Positions 48,434 to 61,200 are shown, numbered from the stretch's first letter. The stretch is DNA of 64,000 nucleotides from Combretum micranthum (GCA_024138025.1 JAMXBD010001379.1:186001-250000), one strand, 5' to 3'. Numbers and translations: made by a program. Notes: generated by a model from the letters alone, not told the origin.

Positions 48434-51400
48434 TTACTGTTGCTTGCATTCAGGAGGGCGTTCACCTAGCTCACCCGCCCCAGCTGGTCTGCTACCTTTC
48501 TGCTGACCATAGATCCAAACATATGTATCAGTATACAGATTTTTAAGCACAGATGAAGGTAGAATTTTTCAATCATTCTTACCCTGGGTCCAGCAGACGA
48601 CTGCTTTGCACACATCAAGGGAATCAGGAAGAAAAAAATTAAGGGAATTAGCACATCAAACAACAAATATTATAATTATCAAAGAAACAATAATACTATT
48701 AGCAAATCAAGTCAAAAATTAAACCAAAGTTTCAGCACCTTTTTAATGATTCTGGGTTTCTCTTCTTCCTCATCTTCATCTTCCTCGTCGCTGTCGTCAT
48801 CTTCCTCGTCCTCATCCCCATCCTCCTCTTCCTCTTCATCATCATCCTCTCCACCATTGTCTTCAATGTCATCAAAATCATCATCTTGAACAGCCTCTCC
48901 CGTAAACCACGATACAGCGTGAGGAATTATCTTATCCCGAATTGTAGAACTACACGTGGCAACAAAGGCATATTAGAATTTTCTAAAAGATGTGGCCAGC
49001 TTGTCTATCAGCCTCAATCAATTGCAACAACTGATCACATTTTCATTTTAACCTTCAAGCAAATTAACATCAAATTGATCAACATAAAATATCACCAAAT
49101 GTGGGGAAGATTGCTCAATAATCTCAATGAAATAGCCCCATCACCATAGTACAAGCAACGAAATGGCCCAAATGGACAAATGATGACTGTTTAAACTGTT
49201 CTTCACTAAGATGCTGAAGAATGAGCCAATTCTTTTTTTCCAGGAAGAAATTTAAAAGTTTACCCTATGTCGTAATCCTGCTCCATTAGATTTTGCAGAT
49301 CCTCAGCCTAATAAAAAAATTGAGGAATTAGAAAAAATCAGGTATGAGGTAAAAGTTAAGCAACACCACCATCACACGCGAAAGTACATACAGTATCTTC
49401 ATCTATATCATCATCATCTTCAGGAACCTGTGGAGGGTTGAAAAAGTTAAAGAAGCTTTCACACTTTTCGGTTTTCATTATGGGTTTTGCATTCTTTGCT
49501 CCCTTCCGTGGCTTCTTCTTCAGCAATTTCTCTGTCAAGCATTTCCCTGGATACCACTCAATCTCCGTCCTGACAATTGCCACCAAATAATATTACATAT
49601 GTAGAAGAAAATTATTTCAAAATGTGAACAATAAGTAACAGAACTTACCCAATAGCTTTCTCCAAAATAGGCTCGTCATCATCAATCATATGGTATGTTT
49701 TGGTTAGCACTGAATTCTTAAAGTATGGATTTGTATCAAAAAAGAACTCAAGCTTGAAACCCTTTGGTTCATGGATCCGACACCACTTGATATCTTTCAA
49801 ATATTTCAATGCCCCTTCATCCCTCTCAGATATCTAAGCGCGAGGAAAAAAACAAAAGAAAAAGATTAAAAAAAAAGAAAGAAAGAAAGAAAAGATTTTC
49901 AAATCCAGAATAACTTCAACATAAAGTAAAAGATTTAAGAATGATGATGGTCTACCTCCTCTGACAGAACATCGTTAGTCTTCATTGCAGTGACCCAGAA
50001 GTTTGGCACTCCTTTCTCTGCAATTAGCATGCAACACATAAAGTTCACAACATATTATGTAAGGAAAGAGAGAATTTTTAGAAGAATTACCTTCAACATC
50101 TTCACACTCTTCTTGTTTCGCTGCATCTTCTTTTGTCAATCCCTCAACTTCAACAATGCCATTCACTATTTCATATCTCTAAACCATCGATGGTAGTTTC
50201 AGTAGAAAGAAAGGTCCAAATATCAGTTAAAAATAGTATTGGAATTCCCAATAGAAAAGATATTTGCTCTCATAGAAAGCATGTTGCAAAAATTAAAGAG
50301 AAGAACTGTACATAGAAGAACAGCAGTACTCTGTATACCTTTGTATAAAGTGGCTCATATAATTTCTGGTATTTAGCTTCCAAAGCTGCCCTCTCCTCAA
50401 AAAATTTAGCCTCCAACTCATCATGTTGGCCCTGTGCCAACAAAATTGAGGCATTTTAGTTTTTTGAAGTAAATTCAGTCATGCAACACCAAATTCTTAA
50501 AAAACAGAGACCGTAATGACACAGCACCAATGACTGATTACTTTTGATTATCAACATGATAGATTCAAAAAAGTATTGAAGTCGTGGCAGAATAAGGGAA
50601 TAAAGTCCATTTAACAACTGGCTCAAAGATCCAAATATATGCTTAAATAGACAAGTAAAGATGTGTAATCTGATCTCCCAAATGCTCGAATTGAGGATAC
50701 CACCTCACCAGAAAAGCCAAATTCAACCTTAACAAAGATGCCAGAAATGCAAATCCAACGGAGCACCATATAACATAAGCCAAAACACATTGCATGATAA
50801 TCATTTAGTTATAAATCTGCATGAAAGCAAACCTGAATCTCCTTCAGAAATTCAACACGCTTTCTGACATTCAGTGAGAGGCTCTCTAGCACATCTGAGT
50901 GCTGCCCAGCCAAGCTCTGAAGCTTATTCTGAAAAAATACCAGTATGTTAGAACTCAAAAGAGGACGTTAAAAGATTGTCTTAGCCACAAAGAATTTTCC
51001 TTTCACTCAGTAATTAAATACCAATCATATAATACACTGGACTATGATATGAAATATAGCAAGCACACAGAACAAAAAACAAATAGATAGTTCCATGTAC
51101 TGTTTAAATAATAATATTCAAGACCACGTAAAAATCATCTTCCCCTCCCCCCACCCCCACACCCACACCCACTCTCTCTTCGTCACTGTTTTTTTTTTTT
51201 TTTTGGGGGGGGGGGTTATATAAGAAAGTCATCTTCTGGTTTGCTGATACTTGAGTAGATAACCACTCACTGCAGCATAATCACCTCTGAGGTTTGCAGA
51301 CTATCAAGACCACTGTATTCAAAAGGATCAAATCTATGGTAGCTCATAAGTCAACAACTACTTGCCTTTAGTGCATTGACAAGTCCCTTACGATCCTCTG

Positions 51401-52412
51401 GACTGAGGGCTACAACACCAAAAAGAGAAATTCATAATTAAAAACACGACAAGGAAAGGAATCTTTATCCATCATGCCAACAAATAACAAATCTACTAAA
51501 TTTCAGAAAACCTCAATTCTTTGGAGATGATCTACATGCAAGATACATTAAGCTACTACATTTTAAACAATCAACAAGAGAAAGAAAAGAACAAACAGAC
51601 ACAAAATCCAAAATCTTTGTGCCAGTTTTTGACATAATAATAAACCTTTCTGAAAAGTATATATAAGATCCAAATCCATGTCCGTTATAAACCTACGCCT
51701 TTCTGAACTTATCATATGGTGTGCTTCATAAGGAAAAATGGAGTAAATGCCTAATTACAGTTTAGGAGTTACGAGCAAACCTATTCCTTTACTTTATACC
51801 AAACAAATTTCAAAACCATAGCTCTTAAATTATCTTAATTGGTTGGAATAGTTCCCTTCATTCTTACACTACTAAATGCATTTGGACGTACCAGATTGAA
51901 CATCGACATAAGTCCTCCACGCACTCATTGAGAAATAATTTTGCTTGCTTCGCAAAAACACATCGAAGAATTTGCGCGCAGTCATGCGAATTTGATAAGC
52001 TTTGCGAAGCAGTCACAGTAAAACTTAAAGCTTACACAGCTCTTATCGAGTGTCCACAGTCTCCTTATCATGAAGCACTGGACAAATTAGCAGCTTTTTT
52101 TTTTTTTCGATAAGTTGATAAGAGGATCGAAGACCTAGAAACTCTATTACTAAACCGCGTAACGGTTTTTTTTAAATCGAACAACGAATACATCATAAAT
52201 CAATCAGTCAATAAATGATTAAGTACGAAACGTTATTAGCATAACTGAGTAATCAAGCAAGGGAGTCTTCATGATTAAGCAAGAAAACATGAGGTAAAGT
52301 AGTGATTGATTGATTGATTGAGGGAGGGAAGGAGGGAGGAGGGAGGAGTTACCGGCGGCGGCGGCGGGAGATTGGAACCGAGTTCGGACAAGTCGAAACC
52401 GTCTTTGCTCAT
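48434..52412 (-). CDS. NAP1: Nucleosome assembly protein 1 (histone H2A/H2B chaperone)
   Basis: A 12-exon model (minus): 52412-52379, 51409-51366, 50928-50833, 50431-50339, 50178-50091, 50017-49956, 49833-49649, 49569-49392, 49307-49264, 48949-48739, 48600-48583, 48502-48434; 1,122 nt, 373 residues, the usual plant NAP1 length. The NAP domain runs from about residue 28 to 290: helix [77 protein letters not shown] and [11 protein letters not shown] long Asp/Glu tail (about 300-340) follows, then CKQQ at the C-terminus, a CaaX farnesylation site known in plant NAP1. NAP1 shuttles H2A/H2B and assembles nucleosomes in nucleus and cytosol. The start [11 protein letters not shown] fits the family. 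Exon 1 must use a weak donor (G|GTTCCA) to stay in frame; intron 2 is GC-AG; exon 11 is only 18 nt. The symbol denotes the family; which paralogue is unknown. Confidence 0.95.
48739..48949 (-). other. NAP1: NAP1 exon 10: end of NAP domain and acidic tail
   Basis: It encodes residues 276-345, starting [19 protein letters not shown] and then about 45 residues made almost only of Asp and Glu with a few Gly and Ser, ending KPRIIKK. The acidic tail contacts the basic histone surface in this family. The GA/GAT-rich coding strand is repeat-like and could vary in length between alleles. Confidence 0.9.
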
Positions 52413-52425
52413 CCTGAAGAGAGTG

Positions 52426-52433
52426 TTTGGCGC
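52426..52433 (+). promoter_or_regulatory. Consensus E2F-type site in the NAP1 leader
   Basis: TTTGGCGC matches the plant E2F consensus TTTSSCGC exactly and lies 14 bp upstream of the NAP1 start codon. E2F sites drive S-phase expression of replication and chromatin-assembly genes. Its position in the 5' leader is seen; its use is inferred. Confidence 0.5.
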
Positions 52434-52474
52434 GTGAAAAAGCGAGGGAGATCGACAGAGAGAGAAGGAAAATG

Positions 52475-52484
52475 AAAACCCTAG
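52475..52484 (+). promoter_or_regulatory. Telo-box-like motif upstream of NAP1
   Basis: AAAACCCTAG, close to the plant telo-box AAACCCTAA, about 65 bp upstream of the start codon. It sits in a CT-rich leader (minus strand) typical of growth-related plant genes. Confidence 0.4.
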
Positions 52485-52599
52485 GGCGAGAAAACGAGGG
52501 AAAGTCTTTTTGGGGCAAGAGGAGGAGGGAAAACAAATACGTATGAGGACAGAGAGAGAAATGCGAAGACAGCAAGGTAATTTAAATTAATTTCTATTT

Positions 52600-55500
52600 T
52601 GGCCCTGCATTTTAACAATCTTCCATTATTGGCCCAGTCTATTTTTATTTTGTACCCATCAAGAATGGAATATTCTATCGTTATGCGGTTGTCTTAGAAA
52701 TATTTTTAATATATTAATTTTTGTAATTAATTTAATTATTCAATAGATAGTCCCATATAAATAGTGGCTTTAGACTTTTTATATGATTATTAGTTCTGAA
52801 AAAAACAATTAAAATGTTTATTACAATTTTTAAAATTATATATACAATTAACGTAAAAGCAACATTTCTATTTCTCTATATTTCCAATTTTTAAAATTTT
52901 GTTATATACATATTTTTCTATTATCTCTATAAAATAAAATAAAGGGATGAAACAAGAGATTGAAAGGCACATTTTTAAAAATTAAGAATATAAGCCATCA
53001 GCTTGAAAGATGAAGAAACTAAATAAGAAAAAATAGTATATAGCAACAGTTTTGTATATTTTTCTATTCAAACCCTTATTAAAATATTTTATTCAGTCTT
53101 GAATATTTTCAACTTTTACATGAATAAATATTGCCACCTTGGTATATATTGTCAATTTCTAATTAATTTATATTGATTTGACAAAACAATATTACTAAAT
53201 ATATATTTAAATGTTATGATAAAGATAAGAATAATTTATACAATATCTTAAAAAAAACTTTTGAATTTGTAGGATCCTTCTTCTTTTTAAAAAATATGCA
53301 CTTTTCTTTTTTTATTATTAGAATAGGGAATATAGATTCAAACTTGTTCCAATCAGTTATCAATTGAGAGACTAGAAAAAATGTCAATAGACTATAAGAC
53401 TAGTGACAAAAATATGTACTTTAAAAGCTCTCAAAATATTTATAGGTCTCAAATTGCCAAAATATATATATATTTATATAGGTCCATAATCTGTTTGTTT
53501 TATCATATTTTAATTATTTTGGTGTTATATTTTTATCATTTTGAAATAGATATTTGTCAAGAAATATATACTAATAAAAAACTGATAATTTTATTCATAA
53601 ATAAATCAAATAGATATGATATAAATATTAATACATATATGATAGAGATACAATACAGATAAAAATCAGACAATCGAAACAAACCTTAATGTGTTGGAAG
53701 TCAATGTGTATTATTTTGCTAAACACAGAAAAATAAAATAACTATATTAAATCCCACCTCAAATTTATGGACTAACATGATAAATTTAACCCAAAATAAT
53801 AAAAGAAACCCTATTCTTTACCAAATCATCCGACAATCGAACAAGCGTCTCCATAACGATAACAATAATTTGGATGGCCCTCCAAGTCCAACTCGTAAAC
53901 GCTTATAATTTCCTCCTTGTCAAATTCTGGAGGACATCCTGTGCTGGTTACTGGTTTTAACCAGCTTATGCATGCTGTTTTCTCTTTGGCATTAAGGCTT
54001 TTTGCTGCTACCCTTTCAACAATCTAAATCCTGTTTTATAAAAAAATGAAGATCATGTAATTTTAAAAGTTTTTAAATGGTGTTAGCACAATTTATAAAG
54101 ATGATAATAACACAAACAAAATACGGATAATATATATATATATATATCGTATTAGATGTTACTCGTTTAATAAAAAATAAATAAAATATAGTAAAAATTG
54201 CAAAATGTCCCACAAGGAAAAAGAAGATTTCACTGAAATAATTTTGAACCTGTAGGCCTGTTTTGTCCATAACTTTATTGAACATTAATTTAGAGGGAAA
54301 AAAAAACAATGGACCTGTGGTATCTATATTTCATGTGAGAAGCCTAGATTGAATCTTTCATTGCTTCTGTAATTGGAAAAGAGAAAAAAAAGCAAAAAAC
54401 AAAAAGTTATGGTAACCAACAAAATAACTAAATTTTGGGGTCAGAAGTTTAATTTTGCTAAACCTGTACCCATGCCGCATTCTGTAAAGCGCAGCAGTTT
54501 GTCACAAGTCACTTGAGAGAGAAGCAGCTGTCCAATGGGACCCACTGCCAGGAACATCCTTAAAAGAAAGAAAAAGAAAAATATATAGCATGATATGTGG
54601 TTATGTCCTTTTGATGTGAGAGATCCTTTGTATTTATATTTATATTTGTATGTAAATTTTATATGTAAAAGTATCTGATTTATAATTATATTTTATTTAT
54701 ATTTAATCTATTTTATATTTTTATAAAAATTATCATATATTTTTTATCTATATATATTTATAAACAATAATTTATTAAAAAAGATTAAAAAAGATTAAAA
54801 AAGATATATGTCATCCATTTGCCATCTACTATATACCAATTGAACCATATATAAGTTATAATAAAGAGTCATGGCATGTATATATATATATATATATAAT
54901 ATTGAACTTAAGATCTCATGAATAACCGTATAAAAATTTATATATATTAAATATTTTTGAAATTGTTCTATCAATTATGCAAAAAAATTAATATATAATA
55001 ATTTATATATTGAGTATTTTAATAATATTATTATGGTGTGTTAAACAAAATTGATTCCGCTTAAAAGTATAACAAGATTATAAACTTTTCTTAAATATCA
55101 TTCATGAGAAGTTGTCTTCGCATAAATAGATTATTAAGTTATTAATTTTATATATTTATGAATTCCTCCTTCCCTAAAGAGATGGAAAGAATAAATATAA
55201 ATATATAAAAATTTCAAAACATAGACAAAAAAATTAGCAATAAGAAAGAAAATAAAACAATTTGGACAATGTTTAGAAATGGTTTTAAGGTACATATTAG
55301 AAGCAAAAATTAAAAAAATATTTTACCCTTTCTTTCATCTACTTGCTTTTGTATGGAAGGAGCTAAAATAAAAGTTTTTAAACACCTTTTCTACATATTA
55401 ATTTTGTCTGAAAAGCGTAACTAGAGTCTTAGAAAATTAAAAAAAAATTATTTTTTTAGTTTGTTATCTAAACTCTAAAGCACAAAATAAAGCTAATAGA

Positions 55501-55803
55501 AACTTCTTTTATTATCCTTTAGATATATACACGTAAGACTGTATATTATATAATATTTATTTTCGGATCATGGACAAAATATTAACCAATTCAATGGAGC
55601 GTTGTTATATTGCCAACTAGACCTGATCACAGTCCAATCCACCTGAGGCAGGCAACTCAAGATCAAATCGGTTGGACATTTTACAAAAAGCTTAGGAGTG
55701 ATCAGTAATAGCCATATCCTAGGAAGCATCAAATATGAAAGGATGCCACTTGTCCTGTTGTAATGCGCTGAATATATGGGAATCTAAATGATGTTCTTAT
55801 ATC
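52600..55803. other. AT-rich intergenic DNA between the two host genes, proximal part
   Basis: No gene recognised. It contains the inverted MITE copy at about 53,490-53,688, another diverged copy at about 54,625-54,810, (TA)n at about 54,130-54,147 and 54,880-54,898, and three tandem attaaaaaag units at about 54,778-54,806. The frames at 53,381-53,662 and 54,073-54,309 are AT-driven. Confidence 0.5.
53490..53688. mobile_element. Short MITE-like repeat, GTTTGTTT-ended family, inverted copy
   Basis: The left end ctgtttgttttatcat pairs with the inverted right end ggtttgtttcgattgt. Read on the minus strand, the interior (tctgatttttatctgtattgta, then tatttatgaataaaa) matches the copies at 2,269 and 12,742 in order. 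No coding capacity. Confidence 0.5.
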
Positions 55804-56189
55804 ATGTTTGGTATGTAAGAATGAACCCGGAATAGAATCACGATTTTAGATTCTATTTCCATTTTTATGTTTGATTGCATTTTTTAAAGCTGGAATCGTG
55901 ATTCCTGGAAATTGACAATTTCGGCTTTAAGAAGGAATTTGATTCCGCCCTTAAGAAGGCGGAATCGCGATTCCATTCCACTCTCATAAATAATTATCAT
56001 TAAATTACTTTTTAATCCTCTTATTTATTTATTATTCACATTAATTATTTGGGATATTTTTGACAAATAACATATTAATCTCATTTCATTCTATGATGTA
56101 TCCAAACAAATGAATAAATACATCATTCCGCCTTTTATTCCATTCCATTTCTTTTCTTTTATTCTGAACGATTCTTACATACCAAACAT
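55804..56189. mobile_element. MITE with ATGTTTGGTATGTAAGAAT ends
   Basis: The two ends are exact inverted copies over about 19 bp (55,804-55,822 and 56,171-56,189). The left half carries ggaatcgtgattcc/ggaatcgcgattcc-type words, and the right half ttccattccattt words. No coding capacity. The superfamily is unresolved (hAT and PIF/Harbinger both possible), because no clear target duplication was found. Confidence 0.78.
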
Positions 56190-57447
56190 AATATTAAGAT
56201 GCCCATGTCATTACACATATTTCAACATTTTTGGACATGGATCTAATAACTCAATACGGTGCTTTAACTTGATAGATTGGATCAAAAGCCGATCGAAAGA
56301 GATATCTAGTCCAAACATGATCGGCCTTTCGGAGTTTTCTTTTTTTTTTTTTTTTCCTTTGTTTTTGGTTTATTACTGGTCGGTTTGGCCAAAGAGGAAT
56401 CAAAATTTTCTGAGTCCGAGAGTTCTCAAAATTTCATCGTTTTAAAGTAGTTCGTTGAAGATCTTATGAATCTTTGACTTGTGTTGGAAGAAGGGAATTT
56501 ATATACAATTCATAAACACCCATAATTCAACTACTTCTGAAAAATGAGTAGGTTAAATTTAGTACATACTGATTTGTTGTCTACCAACTTGAGAAACAGC
56601 TATGGATGGAACATGGAGATCTAAGAGATGAAAGGGGGTCTTGGATTTGCAAAGAAAATATCTAGTGATTATATTCCATCCACTCAATTGTAGGACTTTA
56701 TTATAGAAAGTATCATTGCCTAATAATGGGGACAGAAAAACATAAATATTCTTTTATTCCCCTACCATCATATCGAATTAAATCATAACGTTAACTTTTG
56801 GAAGTATGTGTATTCCTGTCGAGATTGGGATTTTTTAGCCAATTACTGTCTATTCAATTTTTGCAGAAGTTAAAAAAATGAATTCAAATCTATCCCATCA
56901 GAATATCAAATCAAATTTATCCCATTGGAATGCCAAGTATTCGTATCATTTGATTAGAAAAGTTTTCACAAACTCCATATTATTGCTGCTTTATTATAAT
57001 TTAAAAAATAAAAAAGAAAAAACTTGGCCACCCGCTGTCTATTCGATCTGTCCTTTTTATTCTTCAGATCGAAAGGACAAGAAAAAACATAAAATCCCTG
57101 CTACTTCCTGATCAAAATAGAGAGAACCCGACAAGGCTGGCCTGATTTCTTGAATGAAAGAAGGGACGGGAATTTTTCACTTTCTTAAATCAAGTTCTTC
57201 AGAAGGAAATCTAAACGGCATCCAAATTAGGTATAAGGTTTTGAGTATGACATATAGCGGTTGATATGCTACGGTAGGATCTCTATTCAGGATTTTTTAT
57301 ACGAAATCCTATAGGAGATCTCACTTTTTAGATACTTAAGAAGGATAAGGTTGCCAGGTTTAAAAAATAAATAAAAAAAGAAGAAGAAGAAGAAGTAACA
57401 TCTTTCATTTTTTTAATTCTTTTACTTTATTAAGTGTATAGTTTAAA
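56190..57447. other. Intergenic DNA, possibly including an organelle-like segment
   Basis: No gene recognised. The part at about 56,860-57,350 differs in style from its surroundings (for example gaacccgacaaggctggcct, tattcgatctgtccttttta) and has a local imperfect duplication of aaatctatcccatcagaat and aaatttatcccattggaat. I suspected plastid or mitochondrial DNA but could not identify a gene. Confidence 0.35.
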
Positions 57448-57764
57448 AGGGAAAATTAAAAAAACACCCCCTAAACCATATAAGTAAGTGCAGATTAATC
57501 TCATATGTTGAGAGAGCACGTTTTTTGACTCCTGATCTGTAAACAATTAGCAACACTAGGACATTTTTCTACTTTCTATTTTTTTTTTCCATACAAATGT
57601 CGTACAAAAAGTACCGTCAAGAACAATGCAAATGTTGAACTTTTTGAACACAAATAACCTTAACGTTACTAATTGTTTATAAATTAAAAAGGTCAAAATA
57701 CATGCCTTCAAAGTATAAGAGTCAATCTACTTAAAATTTAGGAAGTGTTTTTACAATTTACCCT
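57448..57764. mobile_element. MITE with AGGGNAAATT ends
   Basis: The left end agggaaaattaaaaaaacac, then cccctaaa, pairs with the inverted right end agggtaaattgtaaaaacac, then ttcctaaa. A second inverted word, gtaaacaattagcaac and gttactaattgtttat, lies further in. Flanking 9-mers tagtttaaa and taatttaac (the latter overlapping the last terminal base) agree at 7 of 9 positions, fitting a MULE-type 9-bp duplication. No coding frame. Confidence 0.65.
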
Positions 57765-58272
57765 AATTTAACAATATATGGGGCTCACAGATCTACAAAG
57801 AAGTGAAAGATTTTGTATGAAAAAAATTTAGGGATAAAGTGATAAGGATCTTTAAAAAAGGATAACCTTAAAATACTGACATGATACCATAGGACTTTTA
57901 GAAGTCCTAAGGACGTGATGCTCGGATAAATAGTAAATACACGCATGATGGAAAATAGTGCTATGACTATGATTTGTGAAAAATCGCATCTTAAAGAGTA
58001 AGGACGACTCAGCTAAGGGCGTCTATTCCTGCTTATCATCCATCCAAGCCTACAAAATGAATTTTCCATGAGAAGACCCGAACAAAATAAGTATATCTGT
58101 TGCATTCCACAGTTACAAAGCCTTTAACTATCAATCAACTACACATTTTCCAGGTCCTAACAGCATTACTATCATGTCATCCATGAAATTCCAGCCTAAC
58201 TGTATATTAGCTAGAATTATCAAGCCTATCACCTCCAGCTAGAGGTCACTACTTCTAAAAGAAAAAAGATCT

Positions 58273-61200
58273 TCATCTTCCATAGGGATGGTACCTTTCA
58301 GCCGAGCCACCAGCTGATACATTGCCATGTCCTTTACCACTACCATTCATGTTACCTCCACTGCCACTGCTACCACTTCGTGCATGGTATTTACTGCCAT
58401 ATCCAGCTCCATTGCCAAAACCATTAGAACCATCATAACCGTTTAAGGCACCATAACCACTGTGACCTGGATATCCACCACAGTACATCGGCCCACCATA
58501 ACCAAAGCCATAACCATATCCACCAAAACCACCATAAAAGGCAGCAGGGTTCCCAGCATAGTATCCACCATAACAGCCATAGCCACCATAACCCCCATAG
58601 CCTCCATATGCACCACCAAAGCCTCTATCCATTTTTCCCTCAAAGTGACCACCAGAATTGTACTCACCAACACTGCCATTATTTCCATCATCATATGTAC
58701 CACGGAACACTCTTTTTGGTTCAGCTCTTTTTATTTCCACCTGAATAAAAAGTTGGACAATTCCACAATATTCATCTAAAAGGTTTTATGAAAAAGGTAA
58801 GGGTGCTTTGGTTTCCAAAAAAGCAGCAATTTACCTGTTTACCTCCAAGTTCATGCACCTTGCCTTCTAAAAGCAATCTGTCAACAGCATCTTCACTATC
58901 AAACGTCACAAACCCAAACCCCCTAGACCGTCCTGTTTTATGATCCAACATAATCTGATAGTCGACAATGCTACCATAAAAGGAGAAATATTCCTTCAAT
59001 TCATCTGGGAAACAGAACCCTGAATCAGAGAAAACCCCTTGAATTTTAAGTTAAGAAAAGAGGAAGTGGCTGTAGCACCTTCAGTCAGATTTAGTGGAAG
59101 TCCACCAACAAAGATCTTCTTTACTTTCAATAGTGGTTTCCTGTCCATATTTTCCTTTGGAATCGTTCTCTTCACTTCTACCTGACATAAGAATTTACAA
59201 TAGTAACTTTCGAAAAATGGAATGCACCACGATATACAAGAATAATGGGCTAAAGCATGTCAACTCAGCAAGGGACCATATATACTACCTCTCTTCCATC
59301 AATGACATGACACTCTTCCAAAACCTTATCGGCAATAGAGGGGTCAGCAAATGTGACAAATCCAAAACCTCGAGGTCTTCCAGAATACTTGTCCACCATA
59401 ATCACAGAGTCGGCTATCTCCCCAAACTTGCTGAAGTAGTTAGTAAATCTCTCTGAACCCAAACATAATATCAACATCAGAACAGTGAAATGAGGCCCAG
59501 ATTAAATAAGAAAATCAGTAATCAGCCTGCATGCCATAATCAAGCTTTCCTCGAGTTTCAACTAAAATGCAGTAGCACCCCCACCACCTCTATGTCTCTA
59601 ACTTTCATTCCATTACCAAAATATTGTTGGTTCTTTTAAGTACCAGCCAATAAATGAACACTTAAAATCTACAGAGCAGCATGAACTAGCAGCCAGCCGA
59701 TTAATCTTTATCCTACTTCTCAATAAATTTGCCAGTATCAATGAGCGTCTGCACTATATCAATTAAAGATTAGAAAATTATAAACAATGCATTTAGATAT
59801 ACTAATGCATAAAAGAACTCCAAGTCTCCAACCACTGTATAATCCAGAAATAAGCCAATAACCCTACAGCGGAAACCTTCTCAATGGTCCTGACTCCTGA
59901 AAACTATCCACTATCTATTGCAGCGGAGACAAGCATGGAAGTTTCAACATTTTAGTAATCATCCAATGTTTTGACTTAAACCAAAATCAAAAGCCGAGAA
60001 TCATCAATAATGGAAATCCTATTGGGAGATGCATGAGTGCGCTGAATTTGGACTCAAAGAAAGGTCCAAAATTTGACTTCATAGCATTGAAACTTGGAGT
60101 TAGGTCAATAATTAGGCTTCTATCCAAACGTCTTACATCAGAAATCACCACAATTATCACATGAACACAAACCTAAATCCATAAAATTCAAATCAAATGC
60201 AATTAACTGTACTCAACGCTAACTAGATTTACTAACTAGAAATCTTAAATTCCACCCAAGCCTGGGCTCTGAAGAAGTTCAAAGAATCTCAGTTTGACAA
60301 TCGTGCTCGAGTTTAAACCATACCAAGCATAATAATTATATATTCCAGTTGAATTTTACAATAACCAAGAGGCATGACCCGAACAACAGCTAGAAGGAAA
60401 AAACCTTCAAATGAGGTTCCGTGTCTCACATTACGGGATACAAAATAAGGTAATTTGCAATTTCGACAACACAGGTTATGAATTTCAAAAGATAAACAAG
60501 TACAATTTGGAAGATTTCTGACTATATATACAATCAAGTGCCTCGTTTTTACTCCACTTTTTTGAAAGAAACCAAGCATACGAGTAGTTTTAACCTGTGA
60601 AAGACTCACTAAGAGGCGGAATTGATAAAAGATCATAAAATTTTGTATAATTTCCGCTGTCTACCTTTCTATTGACCTAAAATTTCTATATCTGCTGACA
60701 ATTCTTGTGTTTCTATTTATCGTCCCAATGGAGCTACATCGCAACAAATCTTTTTTTTTTTTTTTTTTTGCCCCCCTTTCCTGCACCATTGCTTCAATGA
60801 TCTTGCACTGGCCGCCATGGCCCAATTGAAAGTCAAAAGACCTCTAGATCGTAGTTCAATTGGACGTTCATTAATGGAATCCAAACTAAAGTACTTAACA
60901 GCATGCTAATACATATGAACAATCCTGCTAACACAATCACAACATCAAATTCTGTGCAACCAAGCATAATCCGAGAAAACACGGAGCCGAAATCTCATCT
61001 CATCGTACCTTCGGTAGTCTCCCAAGAAATGCCTCCGACAAACAGCTTTCTATCAATAACAGCAAAAAAAACCAAAGTCATTACGCTAAATTATACAATT
61101 CTACGACACGGAAAACCCGAATGACCTAAAATAGGGAAAGAGACAAACAAATCCTCGTATATACGACATATAACAATTCCTATTACTCTAAATCATACAC

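Noticed and set aside
52219..52575. 118-codon minus-strand frame overlapping NAP1 exon 1
   Set aside because: It runs through the NAP1 leader, exon 1 and intron 1 in another frame; its Ser/Leu/Pro-rich translation reflects the CT-rich leader.
58443..58779. Open frames of about 86-105 codons over the glycine-rich tail, in other frames and on the opposite strand
   Set aside because: They are shadows of the repetitive GGY codons of the RNA-binding protein.
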